Shown here piece by piece: positions 32,120 through 42,475 of a DNA stretch of 64,000 bases. How positions within the stretch are numbered: position 1 is the stretch's first letter; each line of letters begins with the position of its first letter. The position numbers were made by a program, and so were the translations under genes. Origin of the DNA: Ariolimax columbianus (Eukaryota; Mollusca; Gastropoda; Stylommatophora; Arionidae). The stretch lies in the NCBI GenBank assembly GCA_036924085.1, contig JAVGWX010000013.1, positions 66,954,759 to 67,018,758 of the forward strand, in the 5' to 3' direction. The notes beneath the pieces are model-generated. The model saw nothing but the letters and a program-made list of their open reading frames with translations. It was not told where the DNA came from and did not search any database.

Positions 32120-32202
32120 GTAAGCTTCTATATTATAAGGATGTAAGGTAAGCGGCAATATTCTAAGGATGTAATGTAAGCGGCAATGTTGTAAGGATGT
32201 AA
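32111..32202 (+). repeat. 28-bp tandem duplication of the exon-3 donor region
   Basis: The block AAGGATGTAAGGTAAGC recurs every 28 bp: donors start at 32120 and 32148, a variant (ATGTAATGTAAGC) at 32176, and a fourth partial copy near 32195. The first is the exon-3 donor. Confidence 0.88.
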
Positions 32203-32289
32203 CCTTTTGTCCGTCGACTTTTCGTTATATTTTGACTGAAGCTTTTCTCCTTTGGTCAAGTTGGTAGCTTCCATCTGTATTGTCCTCAG

Positions 32290-32640
32290 TCCATGATGAC
32301 AGTTCAGTTTGGTTTAGTTTACATCAGTTCAGTTTAGTTTAGATCGGTTTAGTGTAGTTAACTTCGATTAAGTTCAATGTAGTTTAGCTTGGTTGAATTT
32401 AGTTTAGGTTAGGCTCAACTTAATTTAGTTTGGTTGAATTTAGTTTAGGTTAGTTAGGCTCAACTTAGTTTAGTTTAATTTACTCTAATTTAGTTCAATT
32501 CAGTTCAGTTTAGTTCATTTCAATGTAGTTTTGTTCATTTTAGTTCATTTCAATGCAGTTTAGTTAATTTAGCTTAGGCTAGTTAAGTTAACTTAGTTCA
32601 GTTAAATGTAGTTCAGTTTAGTTTAATTTAGTTCAATTCA
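32290..32640 (+). repeat. AGTTT-type degenerate simple repeat in intron 3
   Basis: About 350 bases built from AGTTTAGTT, AGTTCAGTT and TTAGTTTAGGTTAG, with no fixed period. Confidence 0.88.
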
Positions 32641-32790
32641 TCTTTAATTTTCGATCCACATGTCTGTAAATATGGCAGTCAAGCTGTAAACTAGCGACAC
32701 ACCGCAATCCGTTCTCTGGATTACATCCAGCTACTTGCAAAGCCCTTTTCATGGCTTGGTAGCCGGAGATTGAGGACGAACGAGAATAAG
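32640..32790 (-). repeat. Dispersed repeat G, fragment in intron 3
   Basis: On the plus strand it shows AATATGGCAGTCAAGCTGTA, CGCAATCCGTTCTCTGG and GGCTTGGTAGCCGGAGATTG, the reverse of the repeat G start. Confidence 0.65.
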
Positions 32791-32884
32791 AAATAATTAC
32801 ACCTGGAGAAAAGCTGAAAGAACAGATTAGGACCATGCTAGAGAGATATTGTCAATTGTCCACCCACGAAAGGTTGGGTGGCGT

Positions 32885-33028
32885 CGATTGATTGATTGAC
32901 CGATTAATTGACTGACCGATTGATTGGTTGACTGATTGTCTGGTTGATTGATTGACTGATTGATTGACTGATTGATTGATCGATTGACTGATTGATTTAT
33001 TGACCGAATGATTGACGGATTGATTGAA
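32885..33028 (+). repeat. GATT-type tandem array, left part
   Basis: Units GATTGATTGACC, GATTGACTGATT and variants. The array resumes at 40208 after a 7.2-kb nest of LINEs. On the minus strand it reads SINQSVNQS, a repeat artefact. Confidence 0.9.
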
Positions 33029-34940
33029 CATGGCAGAGAGAGAGCAATCTATGGAAGTAAATATCGCCCTCAAGGCCATCATTGCAAAATATAAAAGAAC
33101 ACTGAACCAAATAACAAGAGACAGCTGGAAAAACAAAACAATAAGCTTCAATCTACATGAAAAAGGGAACAAACTATGGAATTTAGTCAGAGCCATGAAT
33201 GACGAAACACCATCAAATAAACAAATTACCATCAAGCAGGGCGACAACATGCTTACCGGAAAAAAAGCAGCAAACGCCTTTATAGAACATTATGCCAAAA
33301 CAAACCACATTAATGTCCCTACAGACAGGCATACAGACATTAGTGAAGAACAAAAGAGCCACGACAACATCAAGATGGCACCAGAGGAGCACATGATAGC
33401 ACAACTAACAATGAATGAAATGGATGAGGCCTTGAGAACCTTAAAGAAAAAGAAATCGCCCGGAAAAGATGGGGTAACAAACGAAATGCTGATGGGGTTG
33501 GGCCAAACAGCAAAGAGGAAGTTACTATCAATCCTGAACCAAAGCTGGAAAAGGGGAATTGTACCGCAGGCATAGAAAGATGCTGTACATATTCCAGTAC
33601 CAAAGAAAGAAAAAGATAGAAATGGATACAGGCCTATCAGTCTACTGAGCTGTGTAGGTAAACTGATGGAGCGTATGATAAACACCAGACTGATGTGGCA
33701 CCTAGAAGAAAAACACATATTAATTCCACAGCAAGCAGGATTTAGACAACACAGATCCACTAAGGACCAGATCACTCTCATAGCACAGGAAATAGAGGAT
33801 GCTTACCAAGAGAAAAAGCATACTGTAGCGGTTTGGGTGGATCTAGAGAAGGCATTTGACAAGGTGTGGGAAGAGGGACTTAAAGTCAAGCTACAATGAA
33901 GTGAAATATCTGGAAAAATGTACAGATGGATCAGCCACTACCTCGAAAACAGAACAGCCAGAGTTCAAGTACAAGGGCAGATGAGCAAAAAGGTGACTCT
34001 AGAGCAAGGAGTACCCCAAGGGGGAGTACTGTCACCCACACATTTTCTGGTGTATATAAACAACATCACAGAGAATATACCAAGAAGAGTCCACAGCTCC
34101 ATGTTTGCAGACGATCTGGCTATGTGGACATCTGAAAAGAATCTCACGGTAGCAAACAATCGGATGCAACAGGCCCTAATATCGTTGCAGGAGTGGGCGA
34201 ACTCATGGCTGGTCAAAATAAACGAGGAAAAAACAACATGTACGATATTCTCGCTTTCAAATAAACCACAAAACACCAAAATAAGTCTTAACGACAAATA
34301 TCTGCGGCCAAACGACAACCCAAACTACTTGGGAGTCACATTTGATCGGCGCATGATATGGAAAAGTCAGATCGAAAGAAACCGAATGAGAGCCAGATAA
34401 AGAATGGCAATCATGAGGAAACTTGCTGGCACAAGCTGGGGAGCAGACAAAAGAATACTAAAGAAACTGTACACTGGAATAGTGAGACCAGTTCTCGAGT
34501 ATGGCATTGCGTCATGGAAAACAGCAGCAAAGGCGAACTTCGATAAAAGCCGTGAGAGTTATAACAGGAGGCATGAAGTCAACGCCAATTGTAGAACTTG
34601 AAAAGATTACAAATCTGCAGTATATGACCGACAGAAGAGACTGCAGAGCCTAGCAGCAAGCAGAGAAACTCAGAATACTGACAGATCATTCAATGCATCC
34701 GAGACTAAATAGATTTGGAAATGGGAAACTAAGGCGGAGAAACTTTGCAGAAATACCCAAAGCAAAAATGAGCGAAGGTCCTATGAACACCGAAACAACA
34801 CCAAAGCCCATCTCTACTGCAAACCCACATGGAAGCTGCATATCATTCCTGAGGTGGTAGAAAAAATACCAGGTATTGGAAACAAGAACAGCCAGACTGA
34901 AAAAGAAAGAAGAGACAAAACCCTGAGGTACATAGCGGAA
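33029..34940 (+). mobile_element. Older family A-related LINE, 5' half of a split copy
   Basis: Protein fragments read from MAEREQSMEVNIALKA (linker after the endonuclease) through the RT core (SPGKDGVTNEML, AFDKVW, GVPQGGVLSP, FADDLAMW) and the thumb to KERRDKTLRYIAE. Several stops interrupt the frame (for example at 33573 and 33897). It is visibly diverged from the 3974 copy throughout. The coding continues at 39332, so the two pieces are one element split by a later insertion. Its left edge lies in a GATT array that resumes after its tail at 40208. Confidence 0.88.
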
Positions 34941-36730
34941 TCAATCAGATTCTAGACAGATGGGCAGACCACTTCTGCAAAATACGAAACCACCCATCGT
35001 CCATAAATGAAGAGGCCATCCGGCGAATGCCACAGGTGGAACTGAACCTGGCGTTGGATGAAGTCATTACTGAGAAGGAAATCGACAGGGCAATCAGTTC
35101 ACTATCTATAGGAAAAGCTCCAGGAGCTGATGCAATACCAGCAGAGATATATAAGACAGCTGGCCCATCCCTCACCAGAAGGATCACTGAACTCTTCTGT
35201 CACATGTGGGGTGAAGGAAAAATTCCGCAGGAGCCAAAGGACGCATCAATAGTTCACCTGTACAAAAGAAAAGGCAACCGTCAGGAATGCGACAATCATC
35301 GTGGAATATCGCTACTCTCCGTAGCAGGCAAGATCCTAGCTCGCTTACTGCTAAACAGGCTCAACAAACACCTTGAACAAAGCCACCACCTCCCAGAAAG
35401 CCAATGTGCATTCAGAGCCGGAAGAGGAACACGCTCGCCAAGTACAAGAGAAGTGTCGAGAACAAAAATCAGGCCTTGTACACCACATTCATTGATTTGA
35501 CAAAGGCATTTGATTCAGTTAACAGAGGAGGGCTGTGGATGATAATGTCTAAGTTTGGCTGCCCCAACAAGTTCATAACAATGGTGAAACAGCTACACGA
35601 AGGCATGTGTGCTCGTGTACTGGACAGCGGTGCAATCTCTAAAACATTTCTAGTATCAAACGGAGTAAAACAAGGATGTGTACTCGCCCCGGCTTTGTTC
35701 AGCAGGATGTTCGCGGCCACGATGACAGACGCCTTCAGATCATTGGAGCTTGGAATATCCATAAAGTACCGCACAGATGGCAAATTACTCAATTTCAGAA
35801 GAATGATGGCCAAAACCAAAGTGGCTGGTGACATAATCAGGGAACTTGTATTTGCTGACGACTGCGCTTTAATGAGCAACTAATAACTGAACATGCAGGT
35901 TGGAATAGACCAGTTCTCTGCCGCATGCAAAAATTTTGGCCTGACCATAAATGCCAAAAAAACAGAGGTCATGTACCAACCAGCACCAGGCATGCCGTAC
36001 ACAAAACCAGAGACTACAGTCAGCGGGCAGACGTTGAATGCCGTAGACAAATTCACATATCTGGGCAGCACGCTGTCGAGATCTGTCAGCCTAGACGATG
36101 AGGTGTCAAGCAGAATAGCAAAGGCCAGCACAGCCTTTGGTAGAATGCGCTCGATGGTCTGAGCACGTCGTGGCATCAGCGTCAAGACCAAACTCAAAGT
36201 CTACCGTGCAACCATCATGCCAACCCTACTATACGCTTGCGAAAGCTGGACTGTATACTCTGGACATGCAAGGAGGTTAAACCACTTCCACACAGGTTGC
36301 CTGAGGCGAATATTCCACATCCGATGGCAAGACCGTGTCACTGACATCGAGGTTCTCTCGAGGGCTAACATGCCCAGCATCCATGCACTGCTAGAAAAAG
36401 CACGACTAGGATGGGCCGGACACCTCGTCCGTATGTCAGACGAGCGGCTCCCAAAGAAGCTTCTATACGGCGAGCTGAGAGAGGGATGGCGCGAGACAGG
36501 GCGCCCAAAGAAACGTTTTAAAGACGGTCTGAAGGACTCACTGAAAAGTTGCCAGATAGACATCGACACCTGGGAATGTCTTGCGCAAAACAGATCTGAC
36601 TGGAGAAGCGCAGTCAAATCGGGTGTAGCTGCCGGTGAAGACGACCGTGTTGTGAAAGCCCAGAGCAGACGCGAGACGCGGAAATCCCGAGCAGCGGGAA
36701 CACCATCCCCTTCTACAAACCTCGTGTGCC
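34941..36730 (+). mobile_element. RTE-like LINE, main part
   Basis: Plus-strand fragments give a reverse transcriptase of RTE type: GKAPGADAIPAEIYK, LYKRKGNRQECDNHRGISL, FIDLTKAFDSVN, GVKQGCVLAP, FADDCALM, then YLGSTLSR, LLYACESWT, RLGWAGHLVRM and GRPKKRFKD. One frameshift lies near 35430, a stop at 35881 and a stop at 36160. The 5' end is truncated. The inferred end of the same element resumes at 39241-39331 after a minus-strand LINE, and the pair is flanked by the TSD TACATAGCGGAA. Confidence 0.85.
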
Positions 36731-39240
36731 CGATTCTTCTTCTTCTTTCGTTCGCTTTAAAATATTGTCTAAATCTGCAATGTTGTCTCTTGTATAAACT
36801 TCACTGTCTTTTGTAGTTCACACACAGGTCCATAAAGTTTCTCTTCGAGTGTTGTTTCTATGGGCCAGTGAGATTTTCTCTGTATATCATATTCGGGGCA
36901 GTTTTGCAGTATGTGCTCTGCTGTCTGGGGCGCCTGTCCGCATGTACACATGGCTGAGTTGCCAATCTTCATTTTTGTGTACATGTGGCTGCAGAGTCGG
37001 TTGTGTCCTGTTCTAAGGCGCAACACAACAGTTTGCTCTTGTCTGTTCATGTTATGGTAATCGTCTGATGTTACTGTTGGTGGCTTTCTGATTGATTTGA
37101 TCATCCTTATCTTCTGTTAGTATGTAACTGGCACATCTGGTTGCTCGTCTGCAGCACCCTCCTTTGCCAGTAGATCTGCTCTCTCGTTTCCTGATATTCC
37201 ACAATGAGAAGGTATCCACTGCATGACAATCTTGCGCTGGGTTCTCAGTTCAGACAGTAGAGCCTGTAGATCTGGCAGTTTCTCAAATTTAAGTGCTTGG
37301 AGTGCTGATTGTGCATCTGTAAGAAATACTACAGGTTGTGGACCGACATTGGTGTTCAACAGTTTCTCAGTTGCCACCTTGATTGCCTGTATTTCTGCAT
37401 CATATATATGACAGAATTTCCCAGTTGGTATTTTGACTGTATCCCTAATGTTGTTTGGGTATTCTATGTACACTCCCGCTCCACCATTCTTTACTGCATT
37501 CTGTGCTGACCCATCTGTGTATACTCTGATCCAGAGGTCTTGTGGGTATTCTTCATCCAGGAAATTGAGGATCACTATCCTACGTTGCACACTGTTCTGT
37601 TCATCCTTGTCTAATATTCCTTTCACTTTTGTTTGAATGCATACTGATAGTCCGTGCTCCTCTCTCCAAGCGGTTTGTTCTGGCACAGACTTTAGGGGGA
37701 TGTCAACTTCAGGTAGATCCATAATTTGCCTGCGAAGTCGTTTTGCATGATGCATAAAACTACTTCTTTTCAGTCTTCCCATTGCTAAATTTTGAAATCT
37801 GTCTTTCATTGGATGGCTCGGCATGCAGTGGAACTTTTCTGCCTGTGTTAATACCTCCGTGTCTCTGCGCTCTCTTAGTGCTTGTATCCTTCCAATTTTT
37901 TCCATCTCCACAATAGGTGTTGATTTCATTGCTCCTGTAATGACCCTAAGTGCCTGATTTTGCACCTTATCCACCTCTTTTAGGGTAGTGTTTGCTGCGG
38001 GGCACCACGCTGCTGACCCATATTTCAGATGTGGCCGTATACCTTGTTGGTAAACTTTGTTAAGTATTTTTCCACTATCACCCCATGTGGTTCCACTTAA
38101 TTTTCTCAGGATGGCTAACTTCCTCCTGGCTTTTTTGGCTGCCTTGTTGACGTGTTCCCTCCATGTCAACCTATCATCAAATGTAACTCCAAGATAGGTG
38201 GGTTGTTTATCTTCTTTGAGGTGTTCTCCATTTATCTTGATAACTCCAGCTTTTTGTTTTGGGGAGAGTGTGAAAAGCGTAGTGCTACATTTTTCGGTGT
38301 TAATGTTTACACACCATCTGTTTGTCCATGAGGTCAAGGCATCAATAGCTCTTTGCAGCATTCTGGTGGCCACTGTTGCTTGCTCATTTACACACCATAT
38401 TACCAAGTCATCTGCATACATTGAAACTTTTGTTCCGTGTGGTAGCTCAGCAATCAAGTCATTGATGAAGACTATGAAAAGTGTAGGGGAAAGAACTCCT
38501 CCCTGAGGCACACCATGACGCAGTAGAATTTTCTTACTCTTGAGGCCATCTAGTTGGACTCTGGCTCTTCTGTTATGTAAGTATGCTTTTATCCATTTGT
38601 ACATCCTACCCATCACTCCATTATTTCTCAGTTTCTTTAAAAGTCTTTCTTTCCAAACCTTATCAAAAGCTTTCATTAAGTCTATCCATGCTGCTAATAC
38701 TAATTTCTTGTCCTGGAATGCGTCCTCGATCTCTTGTGAGAGTGATGTTGCCTGGTGTTCAGTGGAGTTGCATTTCCTAAATCCTGCCTGTTGGGGCACA
38801 AGAAGGTTTTGGCTCTCAAGATACCACTGGAGCCTTAAGTTGATGATACGTTCCATTGTTTTACATATGCAGCTTGTGAGGCTGATTGGTCTATAGCTGG
38901 ATGCCATGGAACTGTCTTTCCCTGGTTTTGAGAGTGGTATCATGATTGCTTCTCTCCAGGTCTGTGGGACTGTACCTGAAGTCCAACAAATGTTGAAGAT
39001 CTGAAGCAGCTTTGGTTTTTGCTGTTGTTCCCAAGTTCTTGATCATCTCATTGGACACTCCGTCTGTTCCTGGCGACTTTCTCATTTTCAGTTTGAATAT
39101 TGCAAACTCCAGTTCTTTGTATGTGATTGTTGTCTCCATAACTTCGGGCATGGCACCATCTCGCTCTGTTTTTTGTCGTTCCTCACGAACACTTTGTTGT
39201 TTCTCTCTGTCTACTTCAATGTTGCTATTGGCCTGTTCAG
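36731..39240 (-). mobile_element. LINE family B (EN-RT-RNase H type), nearly open copy
   Basis: The minus strand encodes RT motifs (YRPISLTSC, DLMKAFDKVW, GVPQGGVLSPTLFIVFIND, YADDLVIW), RNase H (YTDGSAQNA, AEIQAIK, TDAQSAL, QWIPSHCGISGNERAD) and a C-terminal knuckle (CTCGQAPQTAEHILQNC). The frame from 38943 to 36769 is broken by only one TAA (37117-37119). A frameshift near 38990 separates the upstream part. The element is clearly distinct from family A but shares its architecture and TTC/GAA tail. It is 5'-truncated just before the RT and is inserted antisense in the RTE-like LINE. I could not fix its TSD. Confidence 0.87.
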
Positions 39241-39331
39241 TCACATGCGCACCCACTCCCAACAGGGAAATCTGTGACAAGGATGATGTCGGTGGTCCTC
39301 ATCGACAACGATGGACAGCTAGTATTATTAT
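39241..39331 (+). mobile_element. RTE-like LINE, probable last segment
   Basis: These 91 bases lie between the minus-strand LINE and the TSD at 39332, and end in an ATT-type tail (TATTATTATT), a common RTE ending. Together with the piece ending near 36730 they complete one element. The protein similarity of so short a piece is weak; the assignment rests mostly on position and the flanking TSD. Confidence 0.55.
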
Positions 39332-40207
39332 TACATAGCGGAAAACTACCCAAGCATGGACTGAACCCATGCATACACTGACGGTTCTGTAATAAACACA
39401 ACACAGAATGGAGGGGCAGGGGTATTCCTGAGCCTACCAAATGGTAGAAAAATAACACTGTCAGTGACAACTAGAAAATTCTCAAGCAATTTCAGAGCGG
39501 AGGCAGACGCACTGAAGGCTGCAGTAGAAGCAATGCTCACAGGCGAAAGCAATGAAAGCCAGATAGTCCTGTTCACCGATGCCCTGGCCGTGGTCACAGC
39601 ACTAAAAAGCCAGAAAAATACTTAACAATGATTTAAGAGCAGTATTCTGTCAACTATGCCAGCAGTCCGCACCAAAAAAAGTAGTGGTACAGTGGGTTCC
39701 ATCCCACTGTAACATCCAAGGCAACGAGGAGGCAGACAGACTGGCAAAAGAAGGTGCAAGACTACCACAACCAGATTCTAGTGTGACATACGAAGAATCC
39801 AAAATGTTTATTAGGGCCAGATACATGACCAAATGGGAAACAGAACATACTGGCTACACAAAAAACGATGCCTATTACCAGTTGAACAGAAGAGAGCAGG
39901 TTGTGGTCTTCAGACTCCGCACAGGCCACAATAGACTGAGGTACCATCTATTCAACAAATTGAAGATAGGTGGTATTGACGAATGTTCGTATGGCACAGG
40001 GAAAATGACCGCTGAACATCTGCTGCAAAACTGCCCGACATACGAGGACCAGAGAAAGCACATGTGGCCATCACAAGTGGCAACACTAGACAAGCTCTAT
40101 GGCAGTGTCGACAGCCTCAGTATGACAGCTGCTTTCTTCGAACAAACACAAGTTGAGGTCTGACAGCTTACGAAGAAGAAAAAGAAGAGGAAGAAGAAGA
40201 AGAAGAA
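39332..40207 (+). mobile_element. Older family A-related LINE, 3' half of the split copy
   Basis: The piece starts with TACATAGCGGAA, the same 12 bases that end the 33029 piece (34929-34940), then continues YPSMDWTHAYTDGSV, RAEADAL, TDALAVV, QWVPSHCNIQGNEEAD and the C-terminal knuckle (here CSYGTGKMTAEHLLQNC, one knuckle Cys changed to Tyr) to the stop near 40163 and a GAA-rich tail. One frameshift or stop lies near 39622. The repeat of 12 bases is the TSD of the inner insertion. Confidence 0.9.
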
Positions 40208-40590
40208 GATTGATTGACTGATTGACCGATTTATTCATTGATTGACCGATTGATTGTTTGACTGGTTGATTGCTTGATTTCCATATTGATTTATTGATTA
40301 ATTGACCGATTGATTGATTTCAATATTGATTTAGTTATTGTCTGATTGATTGATTAACCGATTAATTGAATGATTGATTGACCGATTGATTGATTCACTC
40401 ATTGACCGATTGATTGATTAATTTATAGATTCACTGATTTACTGATTTATTTATTTATTTATTGGTTTTGTGATTAAATGACTCATTGACTACTTGATTA
40501 ATTGACTGACTCACTGATCTATTGATTGTCAGATTGGTTGATTGATCAATTCTTTAATTGATTGACCGATTGAAAAATTGATTGATTTAT
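40208..40590 (+). repeat. GATT-type tandem array, right part
   Basis: This is the same unit set as 32885-33028, decaying to ATTTATTTATT forms near 40450. Confidence 0.9.
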
Positions 40591-40659
40591 TTAAATTTGC
40601 GTGAACGAAAAGTTCCTACACTCGACTGCTGTATTTAACTGGATTTATTCTCTTGATTG

Positions 40660-40850
40660 TTTGTCTATTAAGATGGACTCGCACATTGGTTAACCACCCC
40701 CAGTAAACGCTTGTCCCAGCGCAGCGGAGTATTAAGCTGCTCGAGCCTAGCCCGCTAAGCAGGAAACCCTTCTCCCGCCTACATCCAGCTCATACCAGAG
40801 CTGGGGCCAGCACAGGAGTTTCTGCCCCTGAAGAAGTACAGTCGACTAAG
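40660..40850 (-). repeat. Dispersed repeat H, copy
   Basis: This is the reverse of the 1880-2060 element (plus strand: AAACGCTTGTCCCAGCG, GCCCGCTAAGCAGGAAACC, ATCCAGCTCATACCAGAGC, GAAGTACAGTCGACTAAG). Its end is where the ACTAAG array begins. Confidence 0.68.
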
Positions 40851-41376
40851 ATTAAGAAAAAAAAATAAGAACTAAGACTAAGAACTAAGACTAAAAACTA
40901 AGACTAAGAACTAAAACTAAGACTAAGAACTAAGACTAAGATTAAGAACTAAAACTAAGAACTAAAACTAAGAACTAAGACTAAGATTAAGAACTAAAAC
41001 TAAGAACTAAGACTAAGAACTAAGAAATAAGAACTAAGAACTAAGACTAAGTCTAAGATTAAGAACTAAAACTAAAAACTAAGAAATAACACTAAGAAAT
41101 AAGAACTAAGACTAAGAACTAAGACTAAGATTAAGAACTAAAACTAAGAACTAAAACTAAGAACTAAGACTAAGATTAAGAACTAAAACTAAGAATTAAG
41201 AACTAAAACTAAGAACTAAGAACTAATACTAAGAATTAAGACTAAGAACTAAGACTAAGAACTAAGAACTAAGACTAAGAACTAAGAACTAAGACTAAGA
41301 CTAAGATTAAGAACTAAAACTAAAAACTAACAACTGAGAACTAAGAATTAAAACTAAGACTAAGAACTAAGAACTA
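40850..41376 (+). repeat. ACTAAG-type array leading into the exon-4 acceptor
   Basis: About 520 bases of AAGACTAAGAACTAA and AAAACTAAGAACTAA with small changes. It ends about 15 nt before the acceptor AG at 41390-41391, leaving only TATTTTCTTGTCCGCAG as the pyrimidine tract. Confidence 0.94.
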
Positions 41377-41391
41377 TTTTCTTGTCCGCAG

Positions 41392-41533
41392 AAATTCTTT
41401 CGCCGTGGTCTAAAAGAAAACAAGACGTACAGCTGCAAAGGAAGTATGCGCTGCTCCATTAACCCACGCATGCGCAACAACTGTCGTTACTGCCGCTACC
41501 AGAAGTGTATGCACGAGGGGATGTCGCGAGAAG
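41392..41533 (+). CDS. Nuclear receptor, exon carrying DBD-B finger II
   Basis: The acceptor TTGTCCGCAG is followed in phase 0 by KFFRRGLKENKTYSC, then a finger II with canonical C-x5-C-x9-C-x2-C spacing, then RYQKCMHEGMSRE. The exon ends with one base before GTGAGC at 41534 (phase 1), the same phase as the end of DBD-A. Joined to the previous exon, the P-box is CEGCKK and the FFRR recognition helix is complete. The next exon should begin the hinge and ligand-binding domain. I found no exon encoding a recognisable ligand-binding signature in 41534-64000, so that part either lies downstream of the window or is hidden among the repeats. Confidence 0.9.
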
Positions 41534-41689
41534 GTGAGCTGACCTTGACCCGACTTTGACCAGCCGACCTTGACACGATTTAGTCGTTTTTACTTCTTCA
41601 AATGCGGACAGCGTTGCCAATTTGTTGTTGTTATTGTTGTTGTTGTTGCTGTTGTTGTGAATTCCCACAATGAATGGGGTTTCCTCTTT

Positions 41690-42475
41690 TGTGCCACCCC
41701 GAAAAGGACGTTAAGTGACAGGTTGCAGTAGCTTTCCTCACATCTCGAGCGTGCTGATGAAGGTGGACCGGGAACCTCCAGGTGGTTATGCTTTGCTTGG
41801 CTTCATATGCGTGTCGCACACTACTACGGGGATCATGTTGATTCCCTATCTCATTAACCAGACTGCAAGGAAGAACAGTTTGTTTCCGGGGTTTGACTAA
41901 GAATAAGTGAAGGTGAGAGTCTTGACCAGTATATGTTGCCTGGCCCTGACTAACTTGTCTGATCAGTATATGTTGTCTGACCCTGACTAACTTGTCTGAT
42001 CAGTATATGTTGTCTGACCCTGACTAACTTGTCTGATCAGTATATGTTGCCTGACCCTGACTAACTTGTCTGATCAGTATATGTTGTCTGACCCTGACTA
42101 ACTTGTCTGATCAGTATATGTTGCCTGACCCTGACTAACTTGTCTGATCAGTATATGTTGCCTGACCCTGACTAACTTGTCTGATCAGTATATGTTGCCT
42201 GACCCTGACTAACTTGTCTGATCAGTATATGTTGTCTGACCCTGACTAACTTGTCTGATCAGTATATGCTGCCTGACCCTGACTAACTTGTCTGATCAGT
42301 ATATGTTGCCTGACCCTGACTAACTTGTCTGATCAGTATATGTTGTCTGACCCTGACTAACTTGTCTGATCAGTATATGTTGTCTGACCCTGACTAACTT
42401 GTCTCATCAGTATATGTTGTCTGACCCTGACTAACTTGTCTGATCAGTATATGTTGCCTGATCCTGACTAACATG
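41690..42475 (+). repeat. Dispersed repeat K with 37-bp tandem array
   Basis: The head (AGTAGCTTTCCTCACATC, GGGAACCTCCAGGTGG, ACTACTACGGGGATC) is followed from about 41925 by some 14 units of 37 bp containing TGATCAGTATATGTTGCCTG and ACCCTGACTAACTTG. The array is interrupted at 42476 by a LINE and continues at 46041-46140. Confidence 0.88.

Noticed and set aside
32013..41533. A second, separate nuclear receptor gene
   Set aside because: Exon 32013 has no start or N-terminal region, and its phase fits the 24143 donor exactly; a single two-DBD gene is simpler.
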